Shown: piece after piece, positions 1-6,273 of the stretch
Numbering within the stretch: position 1 is the stretch's first letter
Layout of the letters: every line of letters starts with the position of its first letter
Assembly (NCBI GenBank): GCA_036274055.1
Contig: DASUGM010000363.1
Location: 1 to 7,844, forward strand
Length of the DNA: 7,844 bases
Direction: 5' to 3'
DNA from: DASUGM01 sp036274055
GTDB lineage: Bacteria; Acidobacteriota; Vicinamibacteria; Vicinamibacterales; SCN-69-37
Made by a program: the position numbers and the translations under genes
The notes under the pieces: generated by a model
The model's input: the letters and a program-made list of their open reading frames with translations, nothing else
Databases searched by the model: none
What the model was told of the DNA's origin: nothing

Positions 1-146
1 TGATAGCCGAGCGTCGAGAAGTAATCGACGCCGGTGAGACACATCACCTGCCACCACGGCGACGTGTGCGGCCTGGCCTCGCGGCCGGAGGCGTCGAGAT
101 CGCGGAGAAACCAACCTCCGAAGCCGGAACGCTTACGACGACGCAT
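1..146 (-). CDS. APC-type amino acid permease, N-terminal fragment (cut by window edge)
   Basis: Reading leftward from an ATG at 146-144 gives 48 open codons to the window edge. The product begins MRRRKRSGFGGWFLRDLDAS and later contains WWQVMCLTGVDYFSTLGY. I recognise this stretch as the start of the first membrane helix in a group of APC-superfamily amino acid permeases, where the VDYFSTLGYQPG region is strongly conserved. Such proteins are inner-membrane secondary transporters for amino acids or related solutes; the substrate cannot be told from 48 residues. The basic, hydrophilic N-terminus of about 30 residues fits a cytoplasmic tail before helix 1. The ATG follows the TAG of the methyltransferase with no base between (TAGATG), so translation is probably coupled by termination-reinitiation and this is the distal gene of the minus-strand set. 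Most of the gene lies outside the window, so the family call rests on one motif. Confidence 0.78.
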   Translation of the reverse strand, partial: MRRRKRSGFGGWFLRDLDASGREARPHTSPWWQVMCLTGVDYFSTLGY

Positions 147-704
147 CTAGGGCTTGGGAATGGTCCACAGGTAGATCGGCGTGCCTTCGACGTTGCCGAT
201 CTTGTCGGGCGCCCACTGGCTGCCCATCGTCCACGCGTGCGACACCACGCGCGAGCCGGGCTTCAATTCGGTCTTCAGCCGCGGAATCAGTTGGATGTTC
301 AGACGCTCGAGCAGGTAGAGCGTGACGACGGTCGCCTCGCCGATCTTGACCTTGGGATCGAAGAAGTCGCCGAGGATCAGGGTGATGCGGTTTTCGAGTC
401 CGGCCGCCTTGACGTTCGCGGTCGCTTCAGCGATGCGCCGCGGATCGATGTCGATCCCGACCGCGCGCGCGCCGGCGCGCGCCGCCGCCATCAGCAGCAT
501 GCCGTCGCCGCAGCCGAGGTCGTAGACGACATCGTTCTTGCCGACGCTGGCGAGTTTCATCATCCCGTCGGCGACCGCCTGGCGCGTCGGCACGAAGATG
601 ACGTCGGGCTCTCGCACGGGTGCCGCGACTTGCTGCGGCGCGGCGGCCGCAACGGAGATCAGCGCGGCAACGGCGAGGCTTCCGGCCAGGGAAAGGTGCC
701 CCAT
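147..704 (-). CDS. Class I SAM-dependent methyltransferase with N-terminal signal peptide
   Basis: The 185-residue product has a Rossmann-type methyltransferase fold. Motif I is VVYDLGCGDG at 59-68, the acidic residue that binds the SAM ribose lies in GIDIDP at 83-88, motif III is GDFFD at 112-116, and LYLLERLN at 129-136 follows strand 4. The DVIFVPT segment (34-40) and the late RVVSHAW segment (152-158) match a widespread family of small bacterial methyltransferases of unknown substrate. Residues 1 to about 22 are a hydrophobic run after a short start, ending in small residues (AAAAP), and look like a Sec signal peptide or membrane anchor. That is odd for an enzyme needing cytoplasmic SAM. 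The gene lies 35 bp after the ADOP permease and abuts the amino acid permease, so the three are probably cotranscribed. No strong Shine-Dalgarno precedes the ATG. A TATACT hexamer at 716-711 on the minus strand could be an internal -10 box, but its -35 is poor. Confidence 0.85.
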   Translation of the reverse strand: MGHLSLAGSLAVAALISVAAAAPQQVAAPVREPDVIFVPTRQAVADGMMKLASVGKNDVVYDLGCGDGMLLMAAARAGARAVGIDIDPRRIAEATANVKAAGLENRITLILGDFFDPKVKIGEATVVTLYLLERLNIQLIPRLKTELKPGSRVVSHAWTMGSQWAPDKIGNVEGTPIYLWTIPKP

Positions 705-723
705 GCCGGAAGTATATGGAAAC

Positions 724-739
724 CTTGAGTCTTGAGTCT
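724..739. repeat. Tandem heptamer word CTTGAGT, two copies
   Basis: Two perfect copies of CTTGAGT (724-730, 731-737) and the start of a third (CT) fill most of the 35-bp spacer between the permease stop and the methyltransferase start. The same 16 bases recur at 6281-6296, in the regulator-kinase spacer more than 5 kb away. No inverted partner is present here, so this is the smallest array in the window. Confidence 0.8.
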
Positions 740-3373
740 CTACCGCCTGAGCGCCTGCATCGGGCTGATCTTCGCGGCGCGCCGTGCCGGAATGAAGTTG
801 GCGAGCAGGGTGACGACGACCAGCACCACGGCCACGACGACGAAGGTGCCGGCGTCGCGGGGCTCGGTATTGAACAGGAACGCCTGGATCTGATTGCCGT
901 AGTAGCGCGCCGCCAGCAGCGTCGCCGTCGCGCCAATCGCCAGACCGATGAGCGCCGGCGTCATGCCCTCGCGGACGACCAGCGTCGTGACCCGGCGGCG
1001 GTCGGCGCCGAGTGCCATCCGAATCGCCATTTCCTGGGTGCGGTTCGCGGTCGCGTACGAGACCACCCCGGCCAGCCCGACCATGGCGAGCGCGAGCGCG
1101 ACGACCGCGAACAGACCCAGCAGCACCGCGCGGAAACGCGCCGGCGCGAGCGCGCCCGCCAGCTGCGCTTCGAAGGAGTCGAAGCGCGGCGCGACCGTCG
1201 GCTCGAGATCGGCCATCGTCTTGCGGAGCAGGCCGTTGACGACGTCAGGCGGCGCGCTGCTGCGCGTGAGCAGCGTCATCGTGTGCGTGCGGCTCGTCTT
1301 CTGACGATAGGAGAAATAGATTTCCGACAGCGGCGCCGACGACGGACCGAAGTGCTGGATGTCCGGAACGACGCCGACGATGGTCGCGAAGCGCTTGTCG
1401 CCGTCGATGCTGCCGAGATGCACGCGCTGGCCGAGCGGCGAGCCGTCAGGGAAGAACGCCGCCCGGGCGCTCGCGTTGATCACCGCCACCAGCGGGTGTG
1501 AGGCGTCGTCGGCGCTGGTGAGCACGCGCCCGGCGATCGGTTTCAGCCCGAGGATGTCGAAAAAATCGCCGCCCACCAGCCGGTAGTCGGCCCAGCCGGC
1601 GGCGCGGTCGGGCGTCCGGCCTTCAATGATCGGCAGGGTGTTCGGACTGAACGGGCTCAGCGGCGGAAACGCTGCCAGCCCGACCTGTTGAATCGGGCCA
1701 AGGCGGCGGACCCGGTCTTCGAGATCGCCGAACAGCCGGGCGCGCGCGTCGGCATCTTCGTGCGGCGACGGTGCCGTGGTGTTGAGGCCGACCACCATCA
1801 GGTTGACGCCGTCGAGGCGGAACCCGAGGTCGACGTCGGCGAGATTCTTCAGCGTGCGCCCGAAGAGTCCGGCGCCGACGAGCAGCATGAACGTCAGCGC
1901 GACTTCGGCGCCGACGAGCATCAGCATCGTCCTCCGCGGCGCCGCCGTGACGCTGCGGGCGCCGGCGCCAAGCGCGGCGCGGACGTTGCCGCGTGACGTG
2001 CGCAGCGCCGGCAGGATGCCGCAGACGACGCCGATGACGATCGTCAGGAGCAGCGCGCCGGCGGCGACCGGCGCGTCGATCACCAGCCCGCCCTCCGGTA
2101 AGACTCCGGCGGGCGCCAGGCTGGCCACGGCATACACGCCCCACGACGCGAGCAGCACGCCGCCGACGCCGCCGATCAGCGCCAGCGAGACACTCTCGGC
2201 CAGGAACGGCCGCACCAGCGACCAGCCGTCGGCGCCGAGTGCCATGCGCACACTCGCTTCGGTTTCACGGCTGACCCCGCGCGCCAGCAGGAGATTGATG
2301 ACGTTGACGCAGGAGATCGCGAGCACCAGCAGCACGGATCCGAGGCCGAGCACGAGCATCGACGCCTGCGGACCGAGCAGATCTTCGCGGAAGGCGACGA
2401 CGCGCGCGAAGTTGTTTTCTGTCTTGACGTCGGGGTACTCGGCTTTGAGACGCTCGGTCACCGCATCGAGGTCGGCCTGCGCGCGCGCGACGCTGACGCC
2501 AGGCTTGAGCCGGGCGACGACCGAAAAGTTGTGCGCCGTGCGGGTGCCGTAAGTGTCGGGGTCACGCCGTTCGAGGTTGATCCAGACGTCGGTGCCGACC
2601 GGAAACGCGAACGACGCCGGCAGCACCCCGACGATCGGCGTCGGACTGCCGTCGAGCAGCAGGCGGCTGCCCAGGACATCGGCCTGACGACCCATCGCGT
2701 CTCGCCAGAAACGCTCGCTGATGACCGCAACCGGCGACGCACCGGTCGTGATTTCCTCCGGCGCAAACGTCCGGCCGACGAGCGGCGTGGCGCCCATCGC
2801 GGTGAAGAACCCTGACGTGACGACGGCGACACCGGCGCGGCGCGGCTCGGTGCCGGTGGTGACGTTGGCCTGGCCCGGCCCCATCCACAGGCCCATCGAC
2901 GCGAACGAACTCGAGAGATCGCGGTAGTCGTTGGCGACCAGCCACGGCACCGCGACGCGCAGCGCCCGCTGGTTGCGCTGGAAGATGCGCACCATCGCCT
3001 GCTCCTCGGGATAGGGCAGTGGCTTGAAGAACGCGGCGTCGACCGCGGCAAACACGGTGATGGTGCCGCCGATGCCGAGCGCGAGCGTCAGCGCCGCAAG
3101 CACCGTGAAGCCCGGCGTGCGGCGCAGGCTGCGAAAGCCGAGCTTCATGTCGGCGACGAAGGCGTGAACCGAGGCGGATCGCATCATCGAACGCTCCGTG
3201 TGCAGGGAGAGGTCACGGCAGGATTGCCGCATCGCGTCGAGGTCGCCGAGCCGTTGCAGCGCCCGCGCTCGCGCCGCCGCCGGGTCGAGTCCGGCGTCGA
3301 CGTAGCGGCGCGTCTGCATCTCGAGGTGGAAGTCGAGCTCAGCGTCGATGTCGCGTGGATCCGGCGGCTCCAT
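740..3373 (-). CDS. ADOP-type (MacB/FtsX-like) duplicated orphan ABC permease
   Basis: The 877-residue membrane protein carries two MacB/FtsX permease units. An N-terminal cytoplasmic segment (about 8-60, DIDAELDFHLEMQTRR and a helical RALQRLGD region) is the usual prefix of ADOP proteins. Helix 1 (about 88-112) is followed by a MacB-type periplasmic domain (about 115-330) and three helices (about 337-363, 390-416, 437-457). The second unit has a helix at about 484-505, a second periplasmic domain (about 510-740), and helices at about 747-775, 805-823 and 842-863. Internal duplication shows in paired ExxxRMALGAD motifs near 371-382 and 780-791. No ATP-binding cassette is encoded in the window, hence 'orphan'. 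The family role is undefined; export or membrane mechanotransmission like MacB is the usual guess. The ATG is preceded by AAGGGG only 2 nt away, a close but usable ribosome site. The PadR-type regulator often found beside ADOP genes is absent here. The family call is firm and the function is not. Confidence 0.92.
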   Translation of the reverse strand: MEPPDPRDIDAELDFHLEMQTRRYVDAGLDPAAARARALQRLGDLDAMRQSCRDLSLHTERSMMRSASVHAFVADMKLGFRSLRRTPGFTVLAALTLALGIGGTITVFAAVDAAFFKPLPYPEEQAMVRIFQRNQRALRVAVPWLVANDYRDLSSSFASMGLWMGPGQANVTTGTEPRRAGVAVVTSGFFTAMGATPLVGRTFAPEEITTGASPVAVISERFWRDAMGRQADVLGSRLLLDGSPTPIVGVLPASFAFPVGTDVWINLERRDPDTYGTRTAHNFSVVARLKPGVSVARAQADLDAVTERLKAEYPDVKTENNFARVVAFREDLLGPQASMLVLGLGSVLLVLAISCVNVINLLLARGVSRETEASVRMALGADGWSLVRPFLAESVSLALIGGVGGVLLASWGVYAVASLAPAGVLPEGGLVIDAPVAAGALLLTIVIGVVCGILPALRTSRGNVRAALGAGARSVTAAPRRTMLMLVGAEVALTFMLLVGAGLFGRTLKNLADVDLGFRLDGVNLMVVGLNTTAPSPHEDADARARLFGDLEDRVRRLGPIQQVGLAAFPPLSPFSPNTLPIIEGRTPDRAAGWADYRLVGGDFFDILGLKPIAGRVLTSADDASHPLVAVINASARAAFFPDGSPLGQRVHLGSIDGDKRFATIVGVVPDIQHFGPSSAPLSEIYFSYRQKTSRTHTMTLLTRSSAPPDVVNGLLRKTMADLEPTVAPRFDSFEAQLAGALAPARFRAVLLGLFAVVALALAMVGLAGVVSYATANRTQEMAIRMALGADRRRVTTLVVREGMTPALIGLAIGATATLLAARYYGNQIQAFLFNTEPRDAGTFVVVAVVLVVVTLLANFIPARRAAKISPMQALRR

Positions 3374-3393
3374 GACCCCTTAAGCTTCTAGGC

Positions 3394-3399
3394 ATAATA
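3394..3399 (-). promoter_or_regulatory. Possible -10 box (TATTAT) upstream of the ADOP permease
   Basis: On the minus strand TATTAT lies 20 bp before the permease ATG and would give a leader of roughly 10-15 nt. The hexamer 17 bp upstream is a poor -35 match, so this is a weak candidate, supported mainly by AT content in a GC-rich setting. If real, the permease could be transcribed separately from the phosphatase. Confidence 0.25.
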
Positions 3400-3400
3400 G

Positions 3401-3477
3401 ACGAATTGCCCGATTGACGGGTTGCCTGATTGCCGGTTCCGCAATCGGTCAATTCGTCAACCGGTCAATTCGTCAAT
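3401..3477. repeat. Octamer-word array forming an imperfect hairpin
   Basis: Nine 8-bp words lie in register here. The first four end in TTG (ACGAATTG, CCCGATTG and variants) and the later ones are reverse-complement types (TCAATTCG, TCAACCGG). A 16-base arm at 3401-3416 pairs with 3442-3457 with one mismatch across a 25-nt loop. GATTGC (3428-3433) and GCAATC (3441-3446) can form an alternative inner stem. A 15-base direct repeat (CGGTCAATTCGTCAA) occurs at 3446-3460 and 3462-3476, exactly two words apart. The array fills most of the 112-bp gap between the phosphatase stop and the permease start. There is no T-run after the stem, so it does not look like a classical intrinsic terminator. Confidence 0.85.
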
Positions 3478-3485
3478 ATGAGTGT

Positions 3486-4613
3486 CTAGGATCTTTCCAC
3501 GACGATCAGCGTCGCATCGTCCTGCGGCGAGCCGTGGGTCCACGAATTGACGGCTCGCGAGATCGCCTGCGCCAGCCGCTCGGCCGAGCCGCGCGGTTCG
3601 GCGGCGATGGTCGCGATCAGCCGGTCTTCGCCGAACTCCTCGTCGTCCGGCGAGCGGGCTTCGGTGATGCCGTCGGTGAAACACACGAGCCGGTCGCCGG
3701 CGTCGAGCGTCGATGATCCGGTGGTGTAGCTCCAGTCCGGCGCGACCCCGAGCACGAGTCCGGTGGGAGCGAGCCATTCGATATCGCCGTTGGCTCTGGC
3801 GACGGCGGGCGGATTGTGCCCGGCGTTGGCGTAGACCAGGCCGCCGGTTTCGCTGTCGACGACCGCGTAGCAGAACGTCACGAACTTTCCGGCGGCGATG
3901 TTCCGGCACAGCAACCGGTTGACGCTGGTGCAGACGTCGTGAGGTTCGGCGTGCGGCGTCGCGAAGGCGCGCACCGCGGCCTGGAGGTTCGACATCAGCA
4001 GGGCCGCCGGGAGGCCTTTGCCGACGACGTCGGCGATCGAGACAGCCAGGCGGGTGTCGGAGAACCGCAGCACGTCGAAGCAATCGCCGCCAATCCCGGA
4101 CGCCGGTGTCCACAGCGCCGCGATGTCGCAGCCGCGCACGTCCGGCATCACCGACGGCAGCAGCGCCCGTTGAATCAGCCGCGCGTCTTCCTGTTCCTTC
4201 GCGACCTTCTCGTCGCGCCGCCGCAGCATCCGGCCTTCTTCGACCTCGCGGGTGACGATTTCGACCAGCGTGGTGTCGTCCCACGGTTTCTGGACGAAGC
4301 TCTTGGCGCCGCGGCGCATCGCCTCGACCGCGGTGTCGATGCTGCCCCAGCCCGTCATCACCACCACCGGCAACGCCGCCTGCCGCGCCCGCACCTGGTC
4401 GAGCAGATCCAGGCCCTCGCGTCCCGACGTGGTGTCGCGCGTGTAGTTCAGATCCATCAGGAGCAGGTCGTAGGGGCCGCCCGAGACGCGATCGATGACG
4501 TCGCCCGCGGAGCTGACGGTGTCGGTCTCGAAGCCGGCGTCCATCAGCAGCAGCCGAAGCGCCAGCAGAATGTCAGTCTGATCGTCGGCGACCAGTACGC
4601 GCGGAATGGACAT
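3486..4613 (-). CDS. Receiver-PP2C (RsbU/SpoIIE-like) serine phosphatase response regulator
   Basis: Starting at the ATG, the product has 375 residues. An N-terminal receiver (about 4-115) has the acidic pair D10-D11, phosphoacceptor D54 in MDLNYTRD, T87 and K109. A charged linker (about 116-148) leads to a SpoIIE/PP2C-type phosphatase domain with GGDCFD (175-180), ADVVGKG (194-200), NAGHNPP (263-269), FTDGITEA (312-319) and a C-terminal DDATL. The metal-binding aspartates D177, D195, D314 and D366 are all present, so the enzyme is probably active. Family members are cytoplasmic Mn/Mg-dependent phosphatases that dephosphorylate STAS anti-anti-sigma proteins when their receiver is phosphorylated. 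No STAS or anti-sigma kinase gene is in view, so the substrate is unknown. The frame can also open at two TTG codons just upstream (4619, 4616); I prefer the ATG because the protein then begins MSIPRVLVADD, as receivers usually do. The gene is first in the minus-strand set and divergent from the NtrC-type regulator. Confidence 0.93.
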   Translation of the reverse strand: MSIPRVLVADDQTDILLALRLLLMDAGFETDTVSSAGDVIDRVSGGPYDLLLMDLNYTRDTTSGREGLDLLDQVRARQAALPVVVMTGWGSIDTAVEAMRRGAKSFVQKPWDDTTLVEIVTREVEEGRMLRRRDEKVAKEQEDARLIQRALLPSVMPDVRGCDIAALWTPASGIGGDCFDVLRFSDTRLAVSIADVVGKGLPAALLMSNLQAAVRAFATPHAEPHDVCTSVNRLLCRNIAAGKFVTFCYAVVDSETGGLVYANAGHNPPAVARANGDIEWLAPTGLVLGVAPDWSYTTGSSTLDAGDRLVCFTDGITEARSPDDEEFGEDRLIATIAAEPRGSAERLAQAISRAVNSWTHGSPQDDATLIVVERS

Positions 4614-4634
4614 CAACAACTCAGATTCTGTCAG

Positions 4635-4795
4635 GCGCTAGGCCCTAGGCATTAGGCCCTAGTTGGTTCCGGAGCGTCTTCAGCTTCAAACACTGTGCCA
4701 CGCCCGTCGGTTCGACGAGAAGTCGAGAAGCCGCACGCTTCCGAACAGATTCTCCGCCGAACCCGCCAGGGCCCAGGGCCCAATGCCGAGGGCCT
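4635..4795. repeat. GCCCTAG heptamer array with distant inverted copy
   Basis: Four 7-bp words in register (GCGCTAG, GCCCTAG, GCATTAG, GCCCTAG) occupy 4635-4662. Bases 4640-4660 are the reverse complement of 4775-4795 at 19 of 21 positions, colinear with no gaps. The right arm is itself built of GCCAGGG/CCCAGGG-like heptamers. Between the arms a weaker nested inverted repeat is visible: GTTC at 4666-4669 with GAAC at 4743-4746, AGCGT at 4673-4677 with ACGCT at 4735-4739, and GCTTC at 4683-4687 with GAAGC at 4727-4731. TCGAC/GTCGA near 4711-4725 can form a small central stem. The element encloses the sigma54-like promoter. Confidence 0.75.
4685..4700 (-). promoter_or_regulatory. Candidate sigma54 (-24/-12) promoter for the phosphatase gene
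   Basis: The minus strand reads TGGCAC, five bases, then TTGAA. The sigma54 consensus is TGGCAC-N5-TTGCW, so the -24 element is perfect, the spacing is right, and the -12 element differs only at the C. Transcription would start near 4674 and give a leader of about 60 nt before the phosphatase ATG. The adjacent divergent gene encodes a sigma54 activator, which makes the match more meaningful. The missing C in the -12 GC doublet is the main weakness. Confidence 0.5.
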
Positions 4796-4870
4796 GATCT
4801 TTGCTATTAAGCTGAATCGACGTGCACTCCACCCAAATAACGAAGGATAATTCCCATTTCCGGGATTTTC

Positions 4871-4897
4871 CGGTCGCGACCGCGCAAAGCTGCAGCT
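4871..4897. promoter_or_regulatory. Two perfect palindromes upstream of the regulator, possible operators
   Basis: CGGTCGCGACCG (4871-4882) and AGCTGCAGCT (4888-4897) are perfect dyads separated by 5 bp and end 14 bp before the regulator ATG. They lie roughly 200 bp upstream of the predicted sigma54 start site, within the range at which enhancer-binding proteins act. Dimers with Fis-type HTHs bind dyad sites, so these could serve as enhancer and autoregulatory sites. Short palindromes also arise by chance in GC-rich DNA, so the call is tentative. Confidence 0.35.
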
Positions 4898-4911
4898 GAT
4901 CCCTCAAAACC

Positions 4912-6273
4912 ATGTCTTCGTCCCTGGGCCGTGTGCTGATCGCCGACGATCAGGTCAATATTCTCGACGCGTTGAGATTGCTGCTCGGCGGCGAGGGCTA
5001 CGACGTGGCGACCGCCGCGTCACCGACCGAGCTGGTGTCCGAGCTCGAGCGCTCGGATTTCGACGTCGCGCTGATCGATTTGAACTACACACGGGACACG
5101 ACGTCGGGCCAGGAGGGTTTTGAACTGCTCGAGCGCATGAAAGCCATCGATCCGACGCTGCCGGTGCTGGTGATGACCGGGTGGAGTAGTGTCGCCGGCG
5201 CCGTCGAGGCGATGCGCCGCGGCGCTCGCGACTACATCGAGAAGCCGTGGGACGACGACAAGCTGGTCGCGGCGGTGCAGACCCAGCTCGAACTGCGGCG
5301 CGCGCTGCGTCGCAGCCGGCGGCTGCAGGAAGAGAACACGCGCCTGCAGCGCCGCGATCTCCCGACGTTCATCGCCGAGGCGCCGGCGATGAAAGCCGTG
5401 CGCGAGACCATCGAACGGGTCGCGGCGTCTGACGCGTCAGTGCTGATCACTGGCGAGCACGGCACGGGTAAGGAAGTGGTGGCGAGCCTGCTGCATCGGC
5501 TGTCGACGCGCGCGTCGAAGCCCCTGGTCACCATGAACGCCGGCGGGTTGTCGGAAGGGGTCGCCGAGTCGGAGTTGTTCGGGCATGTGAAGGGCGCATT
5601 CACCGACGCGCGCACCGATCGCATCGGCTGTTTCGAACTCGCCGACGAAGGCACGCTCTTCCTCGACGAAATCGCCAACATGCCGGTGAAGCTGCAGCCG
5701 AAACTGCTGCGCGTGCTGCAGACCGGCGAAGTGCAGCGCGTCGGATCATCGCGCGTGACCTACGTGAACGTCCGCGTGCTGTCGGCGACCAACGCCGATC
5801 TGGCCGGCGAGATCAGCGCCGGCCGCTTCCGCGAGGACTTGCTCTACCGGTTGAACACCGTGGTGATTCACCTGCCGCCGCTGCGCGATCGGCGCGAGGA
5901 CATCTGGCCGTTGGCGCAGCACTACCTGGCGCGCTACAGCGACAAGTACCGCCGGACGTTCAATGGCTTCGACCGCTCGGCTAAACAGGCGCTCGACACC
6001 CATCTCTGGCCGGGGAACGTCCGCGAACTCGGCCATGCCATCGAGCGCGCGGTGCTGATGGCGGTGGGGCCGGAAATCACCGCCGCCAACCTCGGCCTGC
6101 AGGGGCCGATGAGCGCGGCGGCGACCGCTGAAGAGATGACGCTCGAACAGTCCGAGAAGATCTTCATCCAGAAGGTGCTCGCTCGTCATGGCGGGGACGT
6201 CAGAAAAGCGGCCGAACAGCTGGGTGTCAGTCGAAGTGCCTTGTACAGGCGCTTGCAGCAGTTCGGCTTATGA
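4912..6273 (+). CDS. NtrC-family sigma54-dependent response regulator (receiver-AAA+-Fis HTH)
   Basis: The product has 453 residues. The receiver (about 5-118) has D12-D13, phosphoacceptor D56 in IDLNYTRD, T89 and K111. A heptad-like linker (about 120-148) joins the AAA+ ATPase, which has Walker A GEHGTGKE (181-188), the sigma54-contact loop as GAFTDA (228-233, instead of GAFTGA), Walker B GTLFLDEI (247-254), a sensor I region (RVLSATN, 288-294) and the FREDLLYRL segment with arginine fingers (306-314). A Fis-type helix-turn-helix closes the protein (about 422-453, DVRKAAEQLGVSRSALYRRL). Phosphorylation should drive oligomerisation and ATP-dependent opening of sigma54 promoters. The histidine kinase follows 93 bp downstream and is the obvious partner; the divergent phosphatase gene, with its sigma54-like promoter, is a plausible target. 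The GAFTDA variant occurs in a known subgroup of such regulators and does not by itself mean loss of function. The start is the first ATG, in an unremarkable ribosome-site context. Confidence 0.95.
   Translation: MSSSLGRVLIADDQVNILDALRLLLGGEGYDVATAASPTELVSELERSDFDVALIDLNYTRDTTSGQEGFELLERMKAIDPTLPVLVMTGWSSVAGAVEAMRRGARDYIEKPWDDDKLVAAVQTQLELRRALRRSRRLQEENTRLQRRDLPTFIAEAPAMKAVRETIERVAASDASVLITGEHGTGKEVVASLLHRLSTRASKPLVTMNAGGLSEGVAESELFGHVKGAFTDARTDRIGCFELADEGTLFLDEIANMPVKLQPKLLRVLQTGEVQRVGSSRVTYVNVRVLSATNADLAGEISAGRFREDLLYRLNTVVIHLPPLRDRREDIWPLAQHYLARYSDKYRRTFNGFDRSAKQALDTHLWPGNVRELGHAIERAVLMAVGPEITAANLGLQGPMSAAATAEEMTLEQSEKIFIQKVLARHGGDVRKAAEQLGVSRSALYRRLQQFGL

Larger units (their letters stand above)
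4614..4911. other. Divergent regulatory region between the phosphatase and the sigma54 regulator
   Basis: This 298-bp stretch has no credible gene. From left to right it holds a heptamer array and its distant inverted copy, a sigma54-type promoter match on the minus strand between the two arms, and a more AT-rich part (about 4800-4860) likely to contain the plus-strand promoter. GATAAT at 4846-4851 is a possible -10 box for the regulator, without a convincing -35. Two short palindromes lie close to the regulator ATG. There is no clear Shine-Dalgarno before 4912. Confidence 0.6.

Noticed and set aside
620..1501. Long plus-strand open frame (293 codons) opposite the permease
   Set aside because: It is antisense to the clear ADOP gene. 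The product is Arg-rich low-complexity sequence typical of a GC-rich shadow frame, with no recognisable domain.
3401..3477. Intrinsic terminator after the phosphatase
   Set aside because: The stem is long and has a large loop, with no U-tract on the coding side, so I list it as a repeat array instead.
4614..4619. Two TTG codons as the phosphatase start
   Set aside because: They add only two residues, and the ATG at 4613 gives a standard receiver start. The TTG start cannot be excluded.
4801..4851. Sigma70 promoter for the regulator using TTGCTA as -35 and GATAAT as -10
   Set aside because: The spacing is far too long, and no -35 at the proper distance from GATAAT is convincing.
4686..4913. 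Minus-strand 75-codon frame in the divergent region
   Set aside because: It runs through the inverted repeat (the GIGPWAL part is translated heptamer), has no family resemblance, and overlaps the likely promoters.
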